DNA from: Cheilinus undulatus | Lineage: Eukaryota; Chordata; Actinopteri; Labriformes; Labridae | NCBI RefSeq assembly: GCF_018320785.1 | Contig: NC_054884.1 | Coordinates: forward strand, 23,933,667-23,997,666 | Length of the DNA stretch: 64,000 nucleotides | Direction of reading: 5' to 3' | Part shown: positions 48,452 through 59,400 of the stretch, one piece after another | Position numbering within the stretch: position 1 is the stretch's first letter | Layout: each line of letters opens with the position of its first letter | Notes under the pieces: model-generated | What the model was told of the DNA's origin: nothing | What the model saw: only the letters and a program-made list of their open reading frames with translations | The model's database searches: none | Translations under genes and position numbers: made by a program

Positions 48452-49782
48452 TCAGTCTAATAATCATGGTTTGTTTAATGTAGCAAAACTAACAAATACA
48501 TAGCTTTAGTCATGCAAATGCAAATAGTACTGCTCAGTTTAATCAGCTTGACCCCGAATTCAAGCAAGTATAAACTGGTTTTATAGTGCAATAAACATAC
48601 AAGTTCATTCTTATTTTTCACTTGCATTATATCTAGTTTTGAGACAAATCAAGCAAAAAGTGTTAGTTCAGGCAGGCCACAGAATTAAGCGCTGCTTTGT
48701 AATTGAGATCAGCTGATCTCATGCAAGCCCTCATCAGCTGACGGCCAGCTGATTCTCTCTGGGCATGCTATTGGCTAATCACACTCATACTGCCATATTT
48801 AAACCACTTTAGCCTGGCTATGATTTGCTGCGCCCTCTGCAAGCCACTTTTTGCAACCCTCCTCCACCCCAGCTCCTCCTTTATTCTGCTTCTGGGTTAA
48901 TCGGTTAATCATCTGTTTTTATTTATGCCTGCTCTGCTCTGGGGTTTTTGCTGCTTCTCCACTTGCCTCAGGCTTTCCTTGTAGGCACAGGAAAGGCAGG
49001 AACATGTGCTTGATCCCAGAGCAGCCACACCAAATTTAGATAACAGAAAAAAGTGCAATTAATAACTGCTGATAAAGAGAATATTTATAATCCCAAATCA
49101 TGAGTGGTTCTTGACTAAGTTGTCCTGACTGATACGCATTTGATAATGCATTCAAAAGATTTTCATGATGGTTAAAACCAATTATACCACTAATTTTACT
49201 AACAATACCAGTGATCAAATATTATTATACATGGCAGACTGTTTTCCTCATTTTTACAATTCCCTGATATTTGAAATGAACTTGAGGGCCACAGTGAGTG
49301 AGGGGAAGGGCAGCATGTGTACATAGATGAAATGATGTTTGCAGAGGTCAGAGAGCATATACAGTGTTGAAATTTGATCTTTTTTTTGTTTGCTTTTTCT
49401 TTGAGGATAAATCAAATTCAATCTTAACCCAGGCTGTCAAACTGGTTCTTTTACATTTCTGATCTGTTTTTGTGTTTAGATGAAGAAGAGAAAGGTTCTT
49501 CACATTATTTTTAAATCTCAAACCAAGACATTTTTGCACCCCTAATGCTATTTTAATGGCATGTTTCTAAAAGCTGTCACTCTAGTCTAAATGACTGTGC
49601 TAATTCAAGCACAAATGTACTGAGCTGAATCTATGTACTGTATGCACGACAAGCTGTCTGAGGTCAGCGCTAAATGAAAACAACTATCTTCCTCTCATCT
49701 GCTGTTGCCGGCAACACTTGCCTTCACTTCACACACACACAGGCAGCCATTCAGAGGTTAGGAAAGGGTCACCTTTGCTTAC
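48452..49782. other. mta3 intron, no recognised features
   Basis: No exon or RNA gene recognised. Short open frames only. Confidence 0.45.
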
Positions 49783-49901
49783 CTGGTCTCCCGGGTGACG
49801 AGGAAGAAGCTGTCATCAGGGGCATCGATCCAGTTAGGGCGTCTCTTACGGATCATGACTCCTCCTCGGGTGTTTCCACTGCTGCTGTTACGGCCGTTAT
49901 G
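49783..49901 (-). CDS. mta3: mta3 long-isoform exon (NWIDAP motif)
   Basis: Starts in phase 0 after acceptor TTCTTTAG and ends AG before donor GTAAGC, leaving two bases for the next exon. It encodes 39 residues and part of an arginine: HNGRNSSSGN, then VMIRKRRPNWIDAPDDSFFL and VTRET. This corresponds to KRRRMNWIDAPGDVFYMATEETR in the C-terminal part of MTA1. The basic RKRRP stretch may act in nuclear localisation. As far as I recall the human MTA3 long form ends before this region, so the exon suggests the ancestral tail persists in fish. Confidence 0.88.
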
Positions 49902-49988
49902 CTAAAGAATGGGAATTGATTGTGATTTCATTGTAAACCTATGATTGAATTAACCAGATTGTTAAAAAAATGAGTATAATACACCTAC

Positions 49989-50020
49989 CAGGAGGGGTCC
50001 ACCTGTTGTTCCTGGGTTCT
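49989..50020 (-). CDS. mta3: mta3 long-isoform micro-exon
   Basis: A 32-base exon after acceptor CTGTTTGCAG and before donor GTAGGT. It completes a glutamate begun by the preceding exon and adds NPGTTGGPLL, ending in phase 0, which fits the next exon starting HNGR. The joined LLHNGR resembles LLLNGK in MTA1. It is supported by perfect phase agreement on both sides and by good splice sites. Confidence 0.75.
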
Positions 50021-50040
50021 CTGCAAACAGATTTGTAATT

Positions 50041-50430
50041 GTGCGTGAGACATTCTTTCATGTTAATACAGTTGGTTTTTCTAGTGACAAGTGGTGGGAG
50101 AACTTACCATTAAATCACAAAAATATTGTTTGGATAAGAAATGGAAGAACTAGTTTTCAACTCCAGGTTAATTTGATTTTTTTAAAGAAAAACTATGCCA
50201 AAAAATATGGGATGTCAACACTATTTGGTCTCCAGGCTTCATTCGCAATACAAGTGTTATCTAAAAGTAAGATGGGACACATTGCCCAATTTCTAGGGGG
50301 TTGATGCAATGCAATAAAAATAATTTCAGCTTCCAGGGAAGATTAGATTAAACAAGAGCAGAATTATTGAAAAACATTAAATAACTTTTGATTTTGTTCC
50401 CTTTAAAGTTATGTGTATATGCAGGTTTAC
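50041..50430 (-). other. mta3: Short mta3 intron
   Basis: Between the micro-exon and the LGKRSY exon, AT-rich, with donor GTAAAC at 50430-50425. The plus-strand open frame across it has no family resemblance. Confidence 0.6.
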
Positions 50431-50592
50431 CTGAGCGCCTATCAGACTCAGCCCTGCTGTGGTGATGGTAACTGCGTTTTCCCAGCATGCCGTGGGGGCC
50501 ATGTGGGAGAGAGGAAAGGAGGCGTCTGGGTGGAGGCGTCTGCAGGCCCGGGGTACGGTGTGAGCGAGGAGCGTGGGCCGCCGGACGAGATT
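50431..50592 (-). CDS. mta3: mta3 long-isoform exon (LGKRSY motif)
   Basis: After acceptor GTCTCTTCCAG the exon runs 162 bases to donor GTAAAC, starting and ending one base into a codon. It encodes RSHRTPGLQTPPPRRLLSSL and then MLGKRSYHHHSRAE. This corresponds to VIRSTPSLQTPTTKRMLTTP and ILGKRNYSHHNG in the human MTA3 long form and to ILGKRSYEQHNG in MTA1. Arg/Pro-rich and probably disordered. Its phase requires an upstream exon other than the one at 54404-54652 directly, since that join would create a TAA stop. The intervening cassette exon was not found. Confidence 0.85.
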
Positions 50593-50859
50593 CTGGAAGA
50601 GACACCACACTGGAGCTGCATCAAGAGGCTCCTACGGACCACCTGAGTCTGACTGTGGCTACATTTGATGCACAGACTGATTTGAATGTGTTGATTTACC
50701 TAAAAACTGCAGAACACTGGTCAGAGTGCTCCTTTGGGCCGCTCTGGTTTTGGGTAGGCGAGTCCCCTGACCTTCCGACACCCTTAACATGTCTAAACCA
50801 AACACACATATATTTTACAAAGCAGTGTTATATCTTTCTCTGTTCACAAAACGTACGTT

Positions 50860-52860
50860 TCCACCTAAAATACCCTGAACTTTCAATCTTTCTGCAAATT
50901 CAGGAGTTCCTCAAGGCCACTGGTTCCACCAAAACTGTCAGGGTTTTGTAGTCCCAGGCGAATTTAAGGACTAAAAAGATTATCCTACCTGCTATTATAC
51001 AGACTTTGTTTTAAAGTTCCCAGAACTATTAAACCAAGGTCTACCTCTGAATGTATAAAGGTTCCTCTAGACCATTGTATGTTTTTCCCACAAAAGTAAT
51101 AGTTTTGTGATAACAGAGTTCACTTTAAAAGGATTCTTCCTGTCCTTAGTTAGTCAGGTTTTCAAGGACCCAGAACCTTTAATCTGAGGATCTACCTCTT
51201 GATGAATTAGAGGTTCCTTAATGCCAAGGACACGTTTAAAGATGTTGAAAGTTCCAACACGTTGCTATTGTCATGTTTCCACTAAAACTATTGTTCTATT
51301 GTTCTAAAACTATGGCTCACTTCCAAAGTGATTTAAGAGTTCCTCAAGTCCCCAGTTTTGTGGATTTCTATAAAAAAAAACAGGAACTTTTGGTCCCAAA
51401 GTCTGCATTTAAGGGTTTTAAAGGCTTCTTTGGGCTTTTGCCGTCTGTGTTTCTACCAGAGTGCCAGTGTTTGCAGTCCAAAGAGCATCTTTTAAGGGTA
51501 CCTCCAGTTCTGACTGTTTCATTCAGCAGTGTCCAGAACTTTAAGTACCTGGGTCTACCTTTTATTGGACCAAAGGGTTCTTTCAGGCCATTTCTGAGTA
51601 TGTTTTCACTACAGCACCACAGGCTACTGTTCTACTTTAAATGATTAAAAGTATTGTTTTGTTGTAGCAGTTGCTACTTTAAAAGAGATTACAGGCCTTT
51701 GATGGTCTGGGTTATAATCAGAATACCAAGAACTTTTAGTCCAAGGTGTTACTTTGCAATTGGATAAAAAGTTTTTCATTGTAAGTATCAGGGGGTTGAA
51801 CTCCAAAAGTTTTGTTTTTAAGTGAGTAAAAGGGGTGTCTCCTGCCCATAACTGCCCAAGTTTTGGTCAAAAGCAGCTAGTGCTTTTAGAACCAGGAACT
51901 CCATATGGAACTTTAAGGTTTGTCCACAGTATGTTGTTCCTTTAGTAACAGAATTTTTAAGTACCAGCTGATATGTTAAAATGGAGTGAAGGATTCCTCT
52001 TGTATTTTGTGGCCTAGATTTCAAACAGAAGCACAGAGAAGACTAGTTCCAGAAGTATCCAGAACTTTTAGTCCTAGGTGCTACTTGACAAGGGGATAGA
52101 AAGTTTAAGTATCAGGGGGTTGTACTAAAAAGGGTTTATTTTTAAGGGAGTTAAAAGTGGTTTCTCCTGCCCATTATTGCCCAGGTTTATGTCAAGAGAG
52201 TTTCTGTCAAGAGTACCCAGTGCTTTTATTTTCCAGGAACTACTTATGGGACTAAAAGTTCCATCCAGAGTACTTTGTCCTTTTAGTACCATAATTTTCT
52301 AGTACTAGCTGATACTTGATAAGGGGCTGGCATTTTGTGGTCTGGGTTTCAAACAGAAGCACTGAGAAGTTGTAGTCCCAGGCGCTACCGTAAAGGATTA
52401 AAAGGTCCCTCTAGTGCCATTTTTGTAAATTTCCACCAAAAGTACCAGGGTTTTGTAGGCCAGGGGCTACTGTTTGAGGGATTGCAAGGATACCCTTGTC
52501 CACTTAAGATTCTGTTCAAAGTACCTGGAACCTTTGGTCAGAGGAGTTAGTTTCAAAAGGATTTAAGCAATACTTAAAGAACTGTTATCCGGTCAAGCTA
52601 TTTTTGAACAGCGTTAGAGGGTTCCTATGAAAGGTACCTAGAACTTCACTCTTGCTTTTCAAGGAATTTTTCAAGTTCCTTTAAGACGGGGGGGGGGGGG
52701 GAGTAATTCCCTGCCAATTCAGGCCCTGGTTCCTGTAGTGGAAACAAGCCTTTGTAAGTAGAAGAGGACTTGAGTACTTACTGAAGTACCTAGTTCTTGG
52801 GGAAAGTTCTCACAGTGGAAATGTGGCATTAGATGCTGTCTGACCAAAAATACCTAAACA
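50860..52860. repeat. Degenerate tandem array inside an mta3 intron
   Basis: About 2 kb built from diverged units containing CAGAACTTTTAGTCC, AGGTGCTACTTG, AAGGGGATAAAAAGTT, GTTCCTCTAG and TTTCCACCAAAAGTACCAGG words in recurring order. Unit length is roughly 60-190 bp and irregular. It is bounded by GTTTCCACC-like sequence on the left and CAGTGGAAATGTGG on the right, which resembles the ends of fish miniature transposons. It generates plus-strand open frames (for example 51273-51644) that are not genes. Confidence 0.55.
52688..52701. repeat. G14 homopolymer
   Basis: Fourteen consecutive G, a possible site of length error. Confidence 0.9.
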
Positions 52861-54179
52861 TCCCTGCAAATTATAAAGTAAAAACCGAGTCCCCAGTTTG
52901 GTAGAATTTTGTACAAAATAAGTTCTGATGGTAGAGTAGTATCTGCTTAAAATTCAAAATATAGAAAATAGTGAAAATGCATTTTTTCATACTTTTTAAA
53001 TGAATGCAAAGCAAATCACTCTCAGGTGTTAAATTTGCACTTGACCTTTAGTGTTGAGGGGTTATTTCTCCCACATGCACATTCAGAGAAGTACATGCTT
53101 ACGTGCACACAAACAAAAAAATGGATCATAAACACACATTAAAAAAAAAGAAGATATTATGACAGCAGGCACTGGAGTCTGAATCCATGCTTGGGTGTGG
53201 TGGGGGGTTGGGGTTGTCTTTATGGTCCCTCTTTTGAGTGTAGTGAAGTTGATGGACAGATAACACGGGACACATGAAGCACAAGGACTCAGAAGAGATG
53301 CTTTCAGGTGTGACTTTATTGGAGGTCTACTCACACATTCACACAGAGATGAAAGAAAAGAGCAAAAAAAAAATCAAAAGGAGGTAGAAGATGAGATGAG
53401 AGTATTGCAACAGTTAGAAAAATGGAGGCAGAGTGGAGGGGGAAGAAATGGCCCTGAATGGCAAATCCTGTCCACGGGAGGATTTATGAGATAGAACAAG
53501 CCACATGATGGATTCATATGAATATTGCATGAACACGAGAACAGCTGAGTGGAGGGGAAGGTGAGGGAGCAGCCAAGAGGACATGGTTCAGTTGGTGACT
53601 CCGTAAGCCTGATCTACAGTAGGATGCAGCCAGCAGCAAATAAGTCAAGAGCAGCTAGTTTTTCTTTGTACAAAACAAATCGAATCCTTCCTAAAGCCTC
53701 TCTTCTTTCAAGTTTAATCAGTCTAAAGCTCAGAATTAACCAAAAGCACAGAGAATTTCTCTAAAACACTCATAAGGACAGATGATCAACATTATTTAGG
53801 AAGAAAAATGAGTGCAAACGGAAAAAAATGTGGTAAAAACATACGAGCGGAGTATTTACAACAAACATTCAAATGTGAGGCAGCTTGTTCAGCCATGACA
53901 GCACAGATTGGGCAAACCTGTGCAAAATAGAGCTTCTCATAGTAAAATACATTCTCTCTACGTCTATCTTCAGCAAATATACGGCTCAGTCTGGAATATG
54001 ATTTCTATATCTGTATTTTTGTTACTGATGGGAGCAGATCGAGTGATTATGTCTGTGTTTTACCAATAAATCTTTGTGTAATAACCAACGATGGCTTTCA
54101 CTTTACTGTGACAAAGAACCAAAATAAAAAAAGGAAAATAAAATAAAAACCACGAATGAAAAGATGATCAAAACTCATA
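52861..54179. other. Sequence between the mta3 short-isoform 3' end and the long-isoform exons
   Basis: Searched by eye for the missing cassette exon of the long isoform without success. A second minus-strand AATAAA (seen as TTTATT near 53315) could be a distal poly(A) site. Confidence 0.4.
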
Positions 54180-54403
54180 GTTATGAGGACAGGCAGTCTT
54201 TATTGGAAACAGGGGGTGGGAGAATACAAAAAACCAAAATAATAATAACAATAATAATAAAAACAGAAAGAGAGACAAACGGAGGAGGGGGCGGGGCAGA
54301 CATGGGCAGATGGGGGTTGATGGTGGGGCAGTCAGTGTGAGGAGGGGTGATGAGTGTGTGTGTTGTATTTTGTCTGCGTGTGTGTGTGTCCATGTGGCAG
54401 CAG
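54180..54403 (-). other. mta3: mta3 short-isoform 3' UTR with poly(A) signal
   Basis: About 220 bases follow the short-isoform stop. The minus strand reads TTTCCAATAAAGACTGCCTG with AATAAA at 54204-54199, giving a plausible cleavage site near 54180. The UTR holds an ATT/GTT-rich run (54239-54263) and a CCCCGCCCCC stretch. Confidence 0.75.
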
Positions 54404-54652
54404 TTAGGAGGAATTGAAAGAGCTCTTACACTCTGCCTTTATGGCCCCACAGTTAATGGGCACAAAGGGCCGGCGTGCGGCACGGCGCAGCCTGATGATG
54501 TCACGGCACATGTGCCGGGCCAGCTTGGTGAGGCGGGTGGCCTGCAGCAGGAAGGCCTGCTTGGTCTTCATGGAGGACTTGGGGCTGCCGCTGTTTCTCA
54601 TTGGAACCATGTGGTTGGACTGGCGAGGACCGTGACTTCGCGAGCGAGGCTC
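54404..54652 (-). CDS. mta3: mta3 exon with RBBP-binding motif and short-isoform stop
   Basis: Follows acceptor CTTCTTCCTCAG in phase 0 and encodes 82 residues to a TAA. It includes EPRSRSHGPRQSNH, MRNSGSPKSSMKTKQAFLLQ and then LRRAARRPFVPINCGAIKAE, ending CKSSFNSS. It aligns with the human MTA3 segment MPVRNTGSPKSAVKTRQAFF..LRQAARRPFVAINYAAIRAE and its short-form ending CKMLLNS. RRAARRP is the conserved helix that binds the RBBP4/7 histone chaperones of NuRD. The codons GCA GAG TGT AAG AGC contain GAGT|GTAAGA, a good splice donor. The last eight residues and stop are therefore read-through of an intron, and splicing there would give the long isoform. Confidence 0.93.
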   Translation of the reverse strand, partial: EPRSRSHGPRQSNHMVPMRNSGSPKSSMKTKQAFLLQATRLTKLARHMCRDIIRLRRAARRPFVPINCGAIKAECKSSFNSS

Positions 54653-54773
54653 CTGAGGAAGAAGGAGGGGAAGGAAAGACCAGTGAACACAGAAATACTG
54701 ATTGCAGATGATACAAAAAAATCAGGAATGTGCGCAGGCATGGTGAAGCGGAAACTCCACATGTACACACATA

Positions 54774-54880
54774 CCCGTTTTCCACCAAGCCAGTTCCAGG
54801 ACAGGTTCTTGGCTAGAGTTGGAGCCAGCTCAAAGTTGGTTCAATTTAAGAACTGCTAGAGAACGGTTTGCTTATTCACA
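54774..54880. mobile_element. Terminal fragment of a DNA transposon
   Basis: CCCGTTTTCCACCAAGCCAG followed by TTCCAGGACAGGTTCTTGGC resembles the TTTTCCACCAAGGCAGTTCC terminus of a fish hAT-type element. No opposite end was found. Lies in the mta3 intron between the zinc-finger exon and the RBBP-motif exon. Confidence 0.4.
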
Positions 54881-55587
54881 GGCCAGGTTAGCCTGATAGC
54901 TACACCATTATGCCACTGAAAATGTCACTGTTACGTTAGAACTGTCTCTGTTGACTTTCTTAACTTTGCTCAAAGTCCAAAGTACCCTACTCCAACACAT
55001 TTATGCTGCTCACTGTGACGGTTTTGAAAGGCAATTATGTTAAAGGAGACAGGCATAACCTAACAATTCTTATTAACACGGAAACCAAGATGCTCAGCCT
55101 CTTATGCACTTTAGGTAATGCTAACTTACCTTAATGACAGAGCACAATTGTGACTCAATTCAGCAAAAAAGTCAATTGTTCAGAGTTAAGAAATGACTTA
55201 TTTAGACAAGGTAGACCAAATTTATATTATATACGCCTCTGGGATGTTCATTATGAAGGTGAAATGTCACAAGGGCGCAAAAATCAGGGCATGGCACTGT
55301 CAACAAGGCTTTAGTCAACCACTCCTGCTCCTAGTAATGGCAGATGCTATGGCGTCTGATTTTATGAACAGCAACAAATCCTCTTCATTCTGCAGTTTAC
55401 CTGTGAATTTATAAAATTCACTGCAATTGGAATTGGTTTTACACTTTGTACAAGCAACATAACATTTTTGATTGTAGGCATTTCCGTCTTAATGCAACAC
55501 TTGGCATTTTCTGGCTTTTTTAGGAACGTAATTTGAAGTATTAGAGTGAATTAATGAATTGCCTGTGTTCTGTGTGAATGAACTTAC

Positions 55588-55745
55588 ATTGCTTGCTGGG
55601 CTCGGGGAAGTCCTCTCCTCTGGACCCTCTGCTCTGCTTGGCATCTTCAGGCCTCCGTACTTCTTCCAGTACATCCAGCAGGAGACACACAGGCGGCACT
55701 GCATGTTTGGAGGCCCCCATGAGTACCACTGGGCCGACTGCATGG
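55588..55745 (-). CDS. mta3: mta3 exon, second half of the GATA zinc finger
   Basis: Starts two bases into a codon after acceptor TGCATTAACAG and ends in phase 0 before donor GTAAGT. It encodes [20 protein letters not shown], then [16 protein letters not shown] and a Ser/Pro/Glu-rich tail ending SPASN. The CRLC pair joins CESC of the previous exon to make a C-X2-C-X17-C-X2-C GATA-type finger. Nearly identical to [25 protein letters not shown] in human MTA1 and MTA3. The segment after KMPS is variable in the family. Confidence 0.96.
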
Positions 55746-56022
55746 CTGTTAATGCACAAAAATGCATGAATGAGTAAGAGGCATTAGCGGAGAAAACTGG
55801 TCTAAAGACACTCAGCATATCGATCTCTCTCACACTGCGTCAAGTCTCTCCATAAATGATTTTATCAGTGTTCAATTATACTGAGTCAAAGAGTATGCTT
55901 ACAGCTGAAATCAGTGCGTTAAGTAACTACCATCTCTGGAAGCTTTATCTGGTCTGATCTGAATTAATGGTAGGATGGATATGGGGAAATATGGAAATAG
56001 AGCAGAGCTATGTGCAAATATA

Positions 56023-56780
56023 CAGTGCATTTGGAAAGTGTTCAGAACCCCTACAATTTTTTTAATTTGTTATGTTGCAGCCTGATGCTATAGTTGTTTA
56101 AATTCATTTTTCTCTCATTAATCTAAACTCAGTACCCCATAATGACAAAGTGAAAACAATACATGACATTACATTAAGTGTTCAGACCCTTTACAAAAAG
56201 ACTTGAAATTTAGCTCAAGTGCTTCCTAATTCCTCTTGATTGTTATTGAGATGTTTGTACCTCTTAACTGGACATGATTTGGAAAGGCACACACCTCTCT
56301 ATAGAAGGCCTCACAGCTGACAGTGTATAACAGCAAAAAACAAGTCATGAGGTCAAAGGAACTGCCTGCAGAGCTCAGAGACTGGATTGTTTCAAGACAC
56401 AGATCTGTGGAAAGCTACAAAAACATCTGTGGCACTGAAGGTTCCCAAGAGCACGGTGGACTTCATTATTCTCAAATGGAACAAGATTGGCACAACCAGG
56501 ACTTTTCCAAGAGCTGGACGCCCAGCAAAACTGAACTATCAGGGGAGAAGTGCCTTGATAAGAGAGGTGAGCAAGAACCTGATGGTCATTCTGTCTGAGC
56601 TCCAGAAGTCCTGCATGGAGATGGGACAAAGATCCAGAGGGACCAAGATCATCGCAGCCCTCCACTGATCTGGACATTACAGCAGAGTGGCTACTGATGC
56701 CATCCTCAGTGCAAAACACATGAGAGCCTACTTGGAGTTTGCAAAAAAAGACTCTCAGAGTGTGACCGTGCACCGTAGAG
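56023..56780 (+). mobile_element. Tc1-like element, 5' part, in an mta3 intron
   Basis: Begins CAGTGCATTTGGAAAGTGTT after a TA at 56021-56022, a well-known fish Tc1 terminus. The transposase start is readable across two frames: KELPAELRDWIVSRHRS at about 56350, then VPKSTVDFIILKWNKIGTTR, RAGRPAKLN and ALIREVSKNLMVILSELQKS. These are the two HTH motifs and linker (GRPAK is the AT-hook-like GRPR position). The copy ends near 56780 before the catalytic domain, without a right terminus, and a frameshift lies near 56390. Confidence 0.75.
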
Positions 56781-57292
56781 TGTTGGTGTTTTTTCCTATT
56801 TCACCTGTGATTCAACTCAGCTCATATAGGCTTTAGTTACTGCCATTAATTGCCACATGACGAAGCAAATCCAAAAGGTAAAATATTTGGGGATTTTGGG
56901 CTGTTACTTGGACAAAAAACAAATACTTAGGCATCACAATGTGAAACTCCAATGGAAAATTACTTTATTTCAAATAAGCAACAGAACCATAAAAAATGGT
57001 CAACAGAAACTACACGGCTTGTTTTCTGTAGTAGCACAGCTTTAAGGAGCAGAATCAATAGTAAAAAGAAGTATTGATCAGTAGATTAGTCACAGCTGTC
57101 AGGATAAATCAGCAGTGAAGGAAAAATGAAGTGAAAGCATCTCTTCAAGAGTCAGAAAAGCTCAAGATTGAAGAAGAATCCTTTGGCTGACTGACTGCAT
57201 CGGGTTTTCTTTTACTTCTATCTGACCCGGGCTCACTGCCCTTGTGATTTAATTTCACACTTGCAATGCTTAAACTTGCACACGAAACTCAC

Positions 57293-57411
57293 TGTAGCAG
57301 CTCTCGCAAGCTCGGCCCCCGCCTGCTGCATGGTAGGCCCCGGGGCCTGCTCCATTCACTGTAGCCATCTTGCCATTGGTCATAGAGATCTGGTTGGGGT
57401 TGGGCTTGTTA
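57293..57411 (-). CDS. mta3: mta3 exon, first half of the GATA zinc finger
   Basis: After acceptor TTTCTGACAG the first base completes a tyrosine codon. The exon then encodes NKPNPNQISMTNGKMATVNG, a Gly/Ala-rich linker and GRACESCY, ending one base into a threonine codon before donor GTGAGT. It corresponds to SKPNPNQIS..NGKPGAVNG..GRACESCY in MTA3. The linker GPGAYHAAGGG replaces the Gln/Pro-containing spacer of mammals. The first two zinc-binding cysteines (CESC) are here. Confidence 0.95.
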
Positions 57412-57565
57412 CTGTCAGAAAGGAGCGAATAGAAGAGAGTCAAGACACAGAATGAGTGAAGCTGCTTTCAAAATAAAAGAACATAACAGTTAAGAACAAA
57501 CAATGATTATCTGGCACCCACAGTAATAATGCCAACAATGAAAAAGTCGACATAAAGGGACTTAC

Positions 57566-57624
57566 TATGTGGGGATGTAAACTTGCTTCAATTTGCTCTC
57601 TGCCTCTGCTGCCTTCAGTCTCTT
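57566..57624 (-). CDS. mta3: mta3 exon after the SANT domain
   Basis: A 59-base exon from acceptor TTCCCTGAGCAG to donor GTAAGT, entering in phase 0 and leaving two bases (TA). It encodes KRLKAAEAESKLKQVYIPT plus most of a tyrosine, essentially unchanged between MTA1, MTA3 and this gene. The Lys/Glu-rich stretch forms a helix following SANT in the family. Confidence 0.96.
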
Positions 57625-58199
57625 CTGCTCAGGGAAAAAACACACAGGATTAATTCATTAACAACTGAAGGAATCTACAGCTGTCTGTCTTTCATGAACA
57701 TCCTCTAAGTCATTATTAACACCTCTGAGATTAATGTAATCCATCTGTGTTATTTTTGGCTGCCAATCAGTGATGAGTGTAGAATATGCTAATGCATCTC
57801 AAGGGTGCTATTTCCTGTATTCTTCACAAGAAACATCTGGTAGTCACCTTTATTTATGTACACACCAAAATTACATGAGATATCCGTTAACAGTGCTTAT
57901 GTTGTAGCACTTCTTTTACTGTCATAATGCTAAATAAGAACCAGATTGCCTGCAATTATAAGGTCGGCCACACACTAAAATGATTTTGAAATCTTAAATG
58001 GTTTGAAAAACATTAGAGAGTACAAAAATAAAGACAGTTTCAAACAATACTGCATATAATTTTAGCACAAAAAGAAAAGACATTTGTGTTTGGTAGATTA
58101 TTTCTTTGTTATTAAAAAGCTTCTTGGCAACAAATCTTATACAGATGGAAAGCCTTTATATTTCCCTTTAAAATAGTGTCACATTTGTAGGGAACATGT

Positions 58200-59400
58200 G
58201 TTTGTTGGATGAGCAGCAGAGCTGAGTATGTGGGTTGTGCTCATGCAGAATTTTCCAAATCATCTCTGCCAATGCCAAACAGCTTATTCTGCTGTTGCTA
58301 TTGACTCTTGTTTTGAATATTTGGCACCCAAAGGTGCTCATAACCAGGCGCCTGATTGGCACCTATTTGTCAGCACCTGTGAGCATGGGCCCCACTACAG
58401 TAGCCAGAAGGTGTTTGCTCCAAGAATCGGTGTGCCACGTTTGACTGGTCTGGACATATTACGTGTGATAGGTCAACTTCAAGCTGGTGTTCACCAAAAC
58501 CAAGTTGCAGTATCATTTAGAGCGAGCCCTAATACCAACTCCAAATGGAAGGTCAAGTTCCATATAATGGGGGATGCTAGACAGGCTGTTAAGTGGGCGT
58601 CCCAAGAAGATGACATCCAAAAAGATTGGATGATATGGCCGATGGATCTCTGCCCAAACAATCTGGAAAAGACAGCATGCAGCCAATCTCTGGCCTCATA
58701 GGGCTTCCATGACTGCCCTTCACCATCAGGCCCCTTTGCACTGGTGAACTGGGCACAGGAACCTGTAGGGGAACGTTACACTAAGCAGTGAGTCCAGATT
58801 CTGCTCATGTCTGATGAATTGTAGAGTCAAAGTAGAAAACACTATGCTGATTGTTGCACCGACTGGGTAACATCTTTTGATGGAAGCAGTGTGACAGTGT
58901 TGAGTGGCATCCTCCTCCCTGGAAATATGAGGCTTGTCATCAGTGGAGGCAATCTCAAAGCAGCGAGATAACAAGAGGAGATACAACCAGTGGCAATCCC
59001 ATATCTGCACAGTGTCAGACTGAACTCCATCCTCCAAGATGACAATGCTCGCCTCCACAGAGCGGAGTGGAGAGGATGGAATGGCTTGTCAGCAGCCCTG
59101 ACCTCAACCCCATTTAACACTTGTGGGATCAGCTTGGGTGTGCTGTTCATGCCAGAGTGACCAACACAACCAAAATGGCCGACAAGCGGGCAAATGCTGG
59201 TTGAAGAATGGGATGCCATCCCACAGCAGTGTGTGACCAGAGTGGTGACCAGCATGAGGAGGTGCCAGGCTGTTGTGGCTGTGAATGGTTTCTTCACATG
59301 CTACTGAGGCTCCTGTTTGTTAAATGACTTAATTGCTAAATTGCCAATATGTCTTGTTTCTTCGGGCTTCAATCATGAGTTGACCCACTGATACACTCAC
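58200..59400 (+). mobile_element. Decayed Tc1-like element in an mta3 intron
   Basis: Plus-strand transposase remains run from PRLTGLDILRVIGQLQAGVH (about 58435) and QNQVAVSFRASPNTNSKWKV (HTH region) through VTVLSGILLPGNMRLVISGG and VSSPDLNPI to EEWDAIPQQC, VTRVVTSMRR and CQAVVAVNGFFT (about 59200-59300). These are in the correct order for a family of fish Tc1 transposases with the CQAVVAVNGG C-terminus. Stops and frameshifts are frequent. The terminal repeats could not be defined exactly. Confidence 0.7.

Noticed and set aside
50448-50642. Exon 50431-50592 joined directly to 54404-54652
   Set aside because: The join through the internal donor GAGT would form an immediate TAA stop, so the two cannot be consecutive in a long isoform.
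50487-50951. 154-codon plus-strand frame
   Set aside because: Its first part is antisense to the mta3 LGKRSY exon and the rest is intronic; no recognisable protein family.
51273-51644. 123-codon plus-strand frame
   Set aside because: It lies inside the degenerate array of the mta3 intron and repeats its words.
54347-54859. 170-codon plus-strand frame
   Set aside because: Antisense to the mta3 RBBP-motif exon and its 3' UTR.
58228-58701. 157-codon plus-strand frame as a host gene
   Set aside because: It matches the N-terminal HTH region of a Tc1-like transposase, followed by decay.
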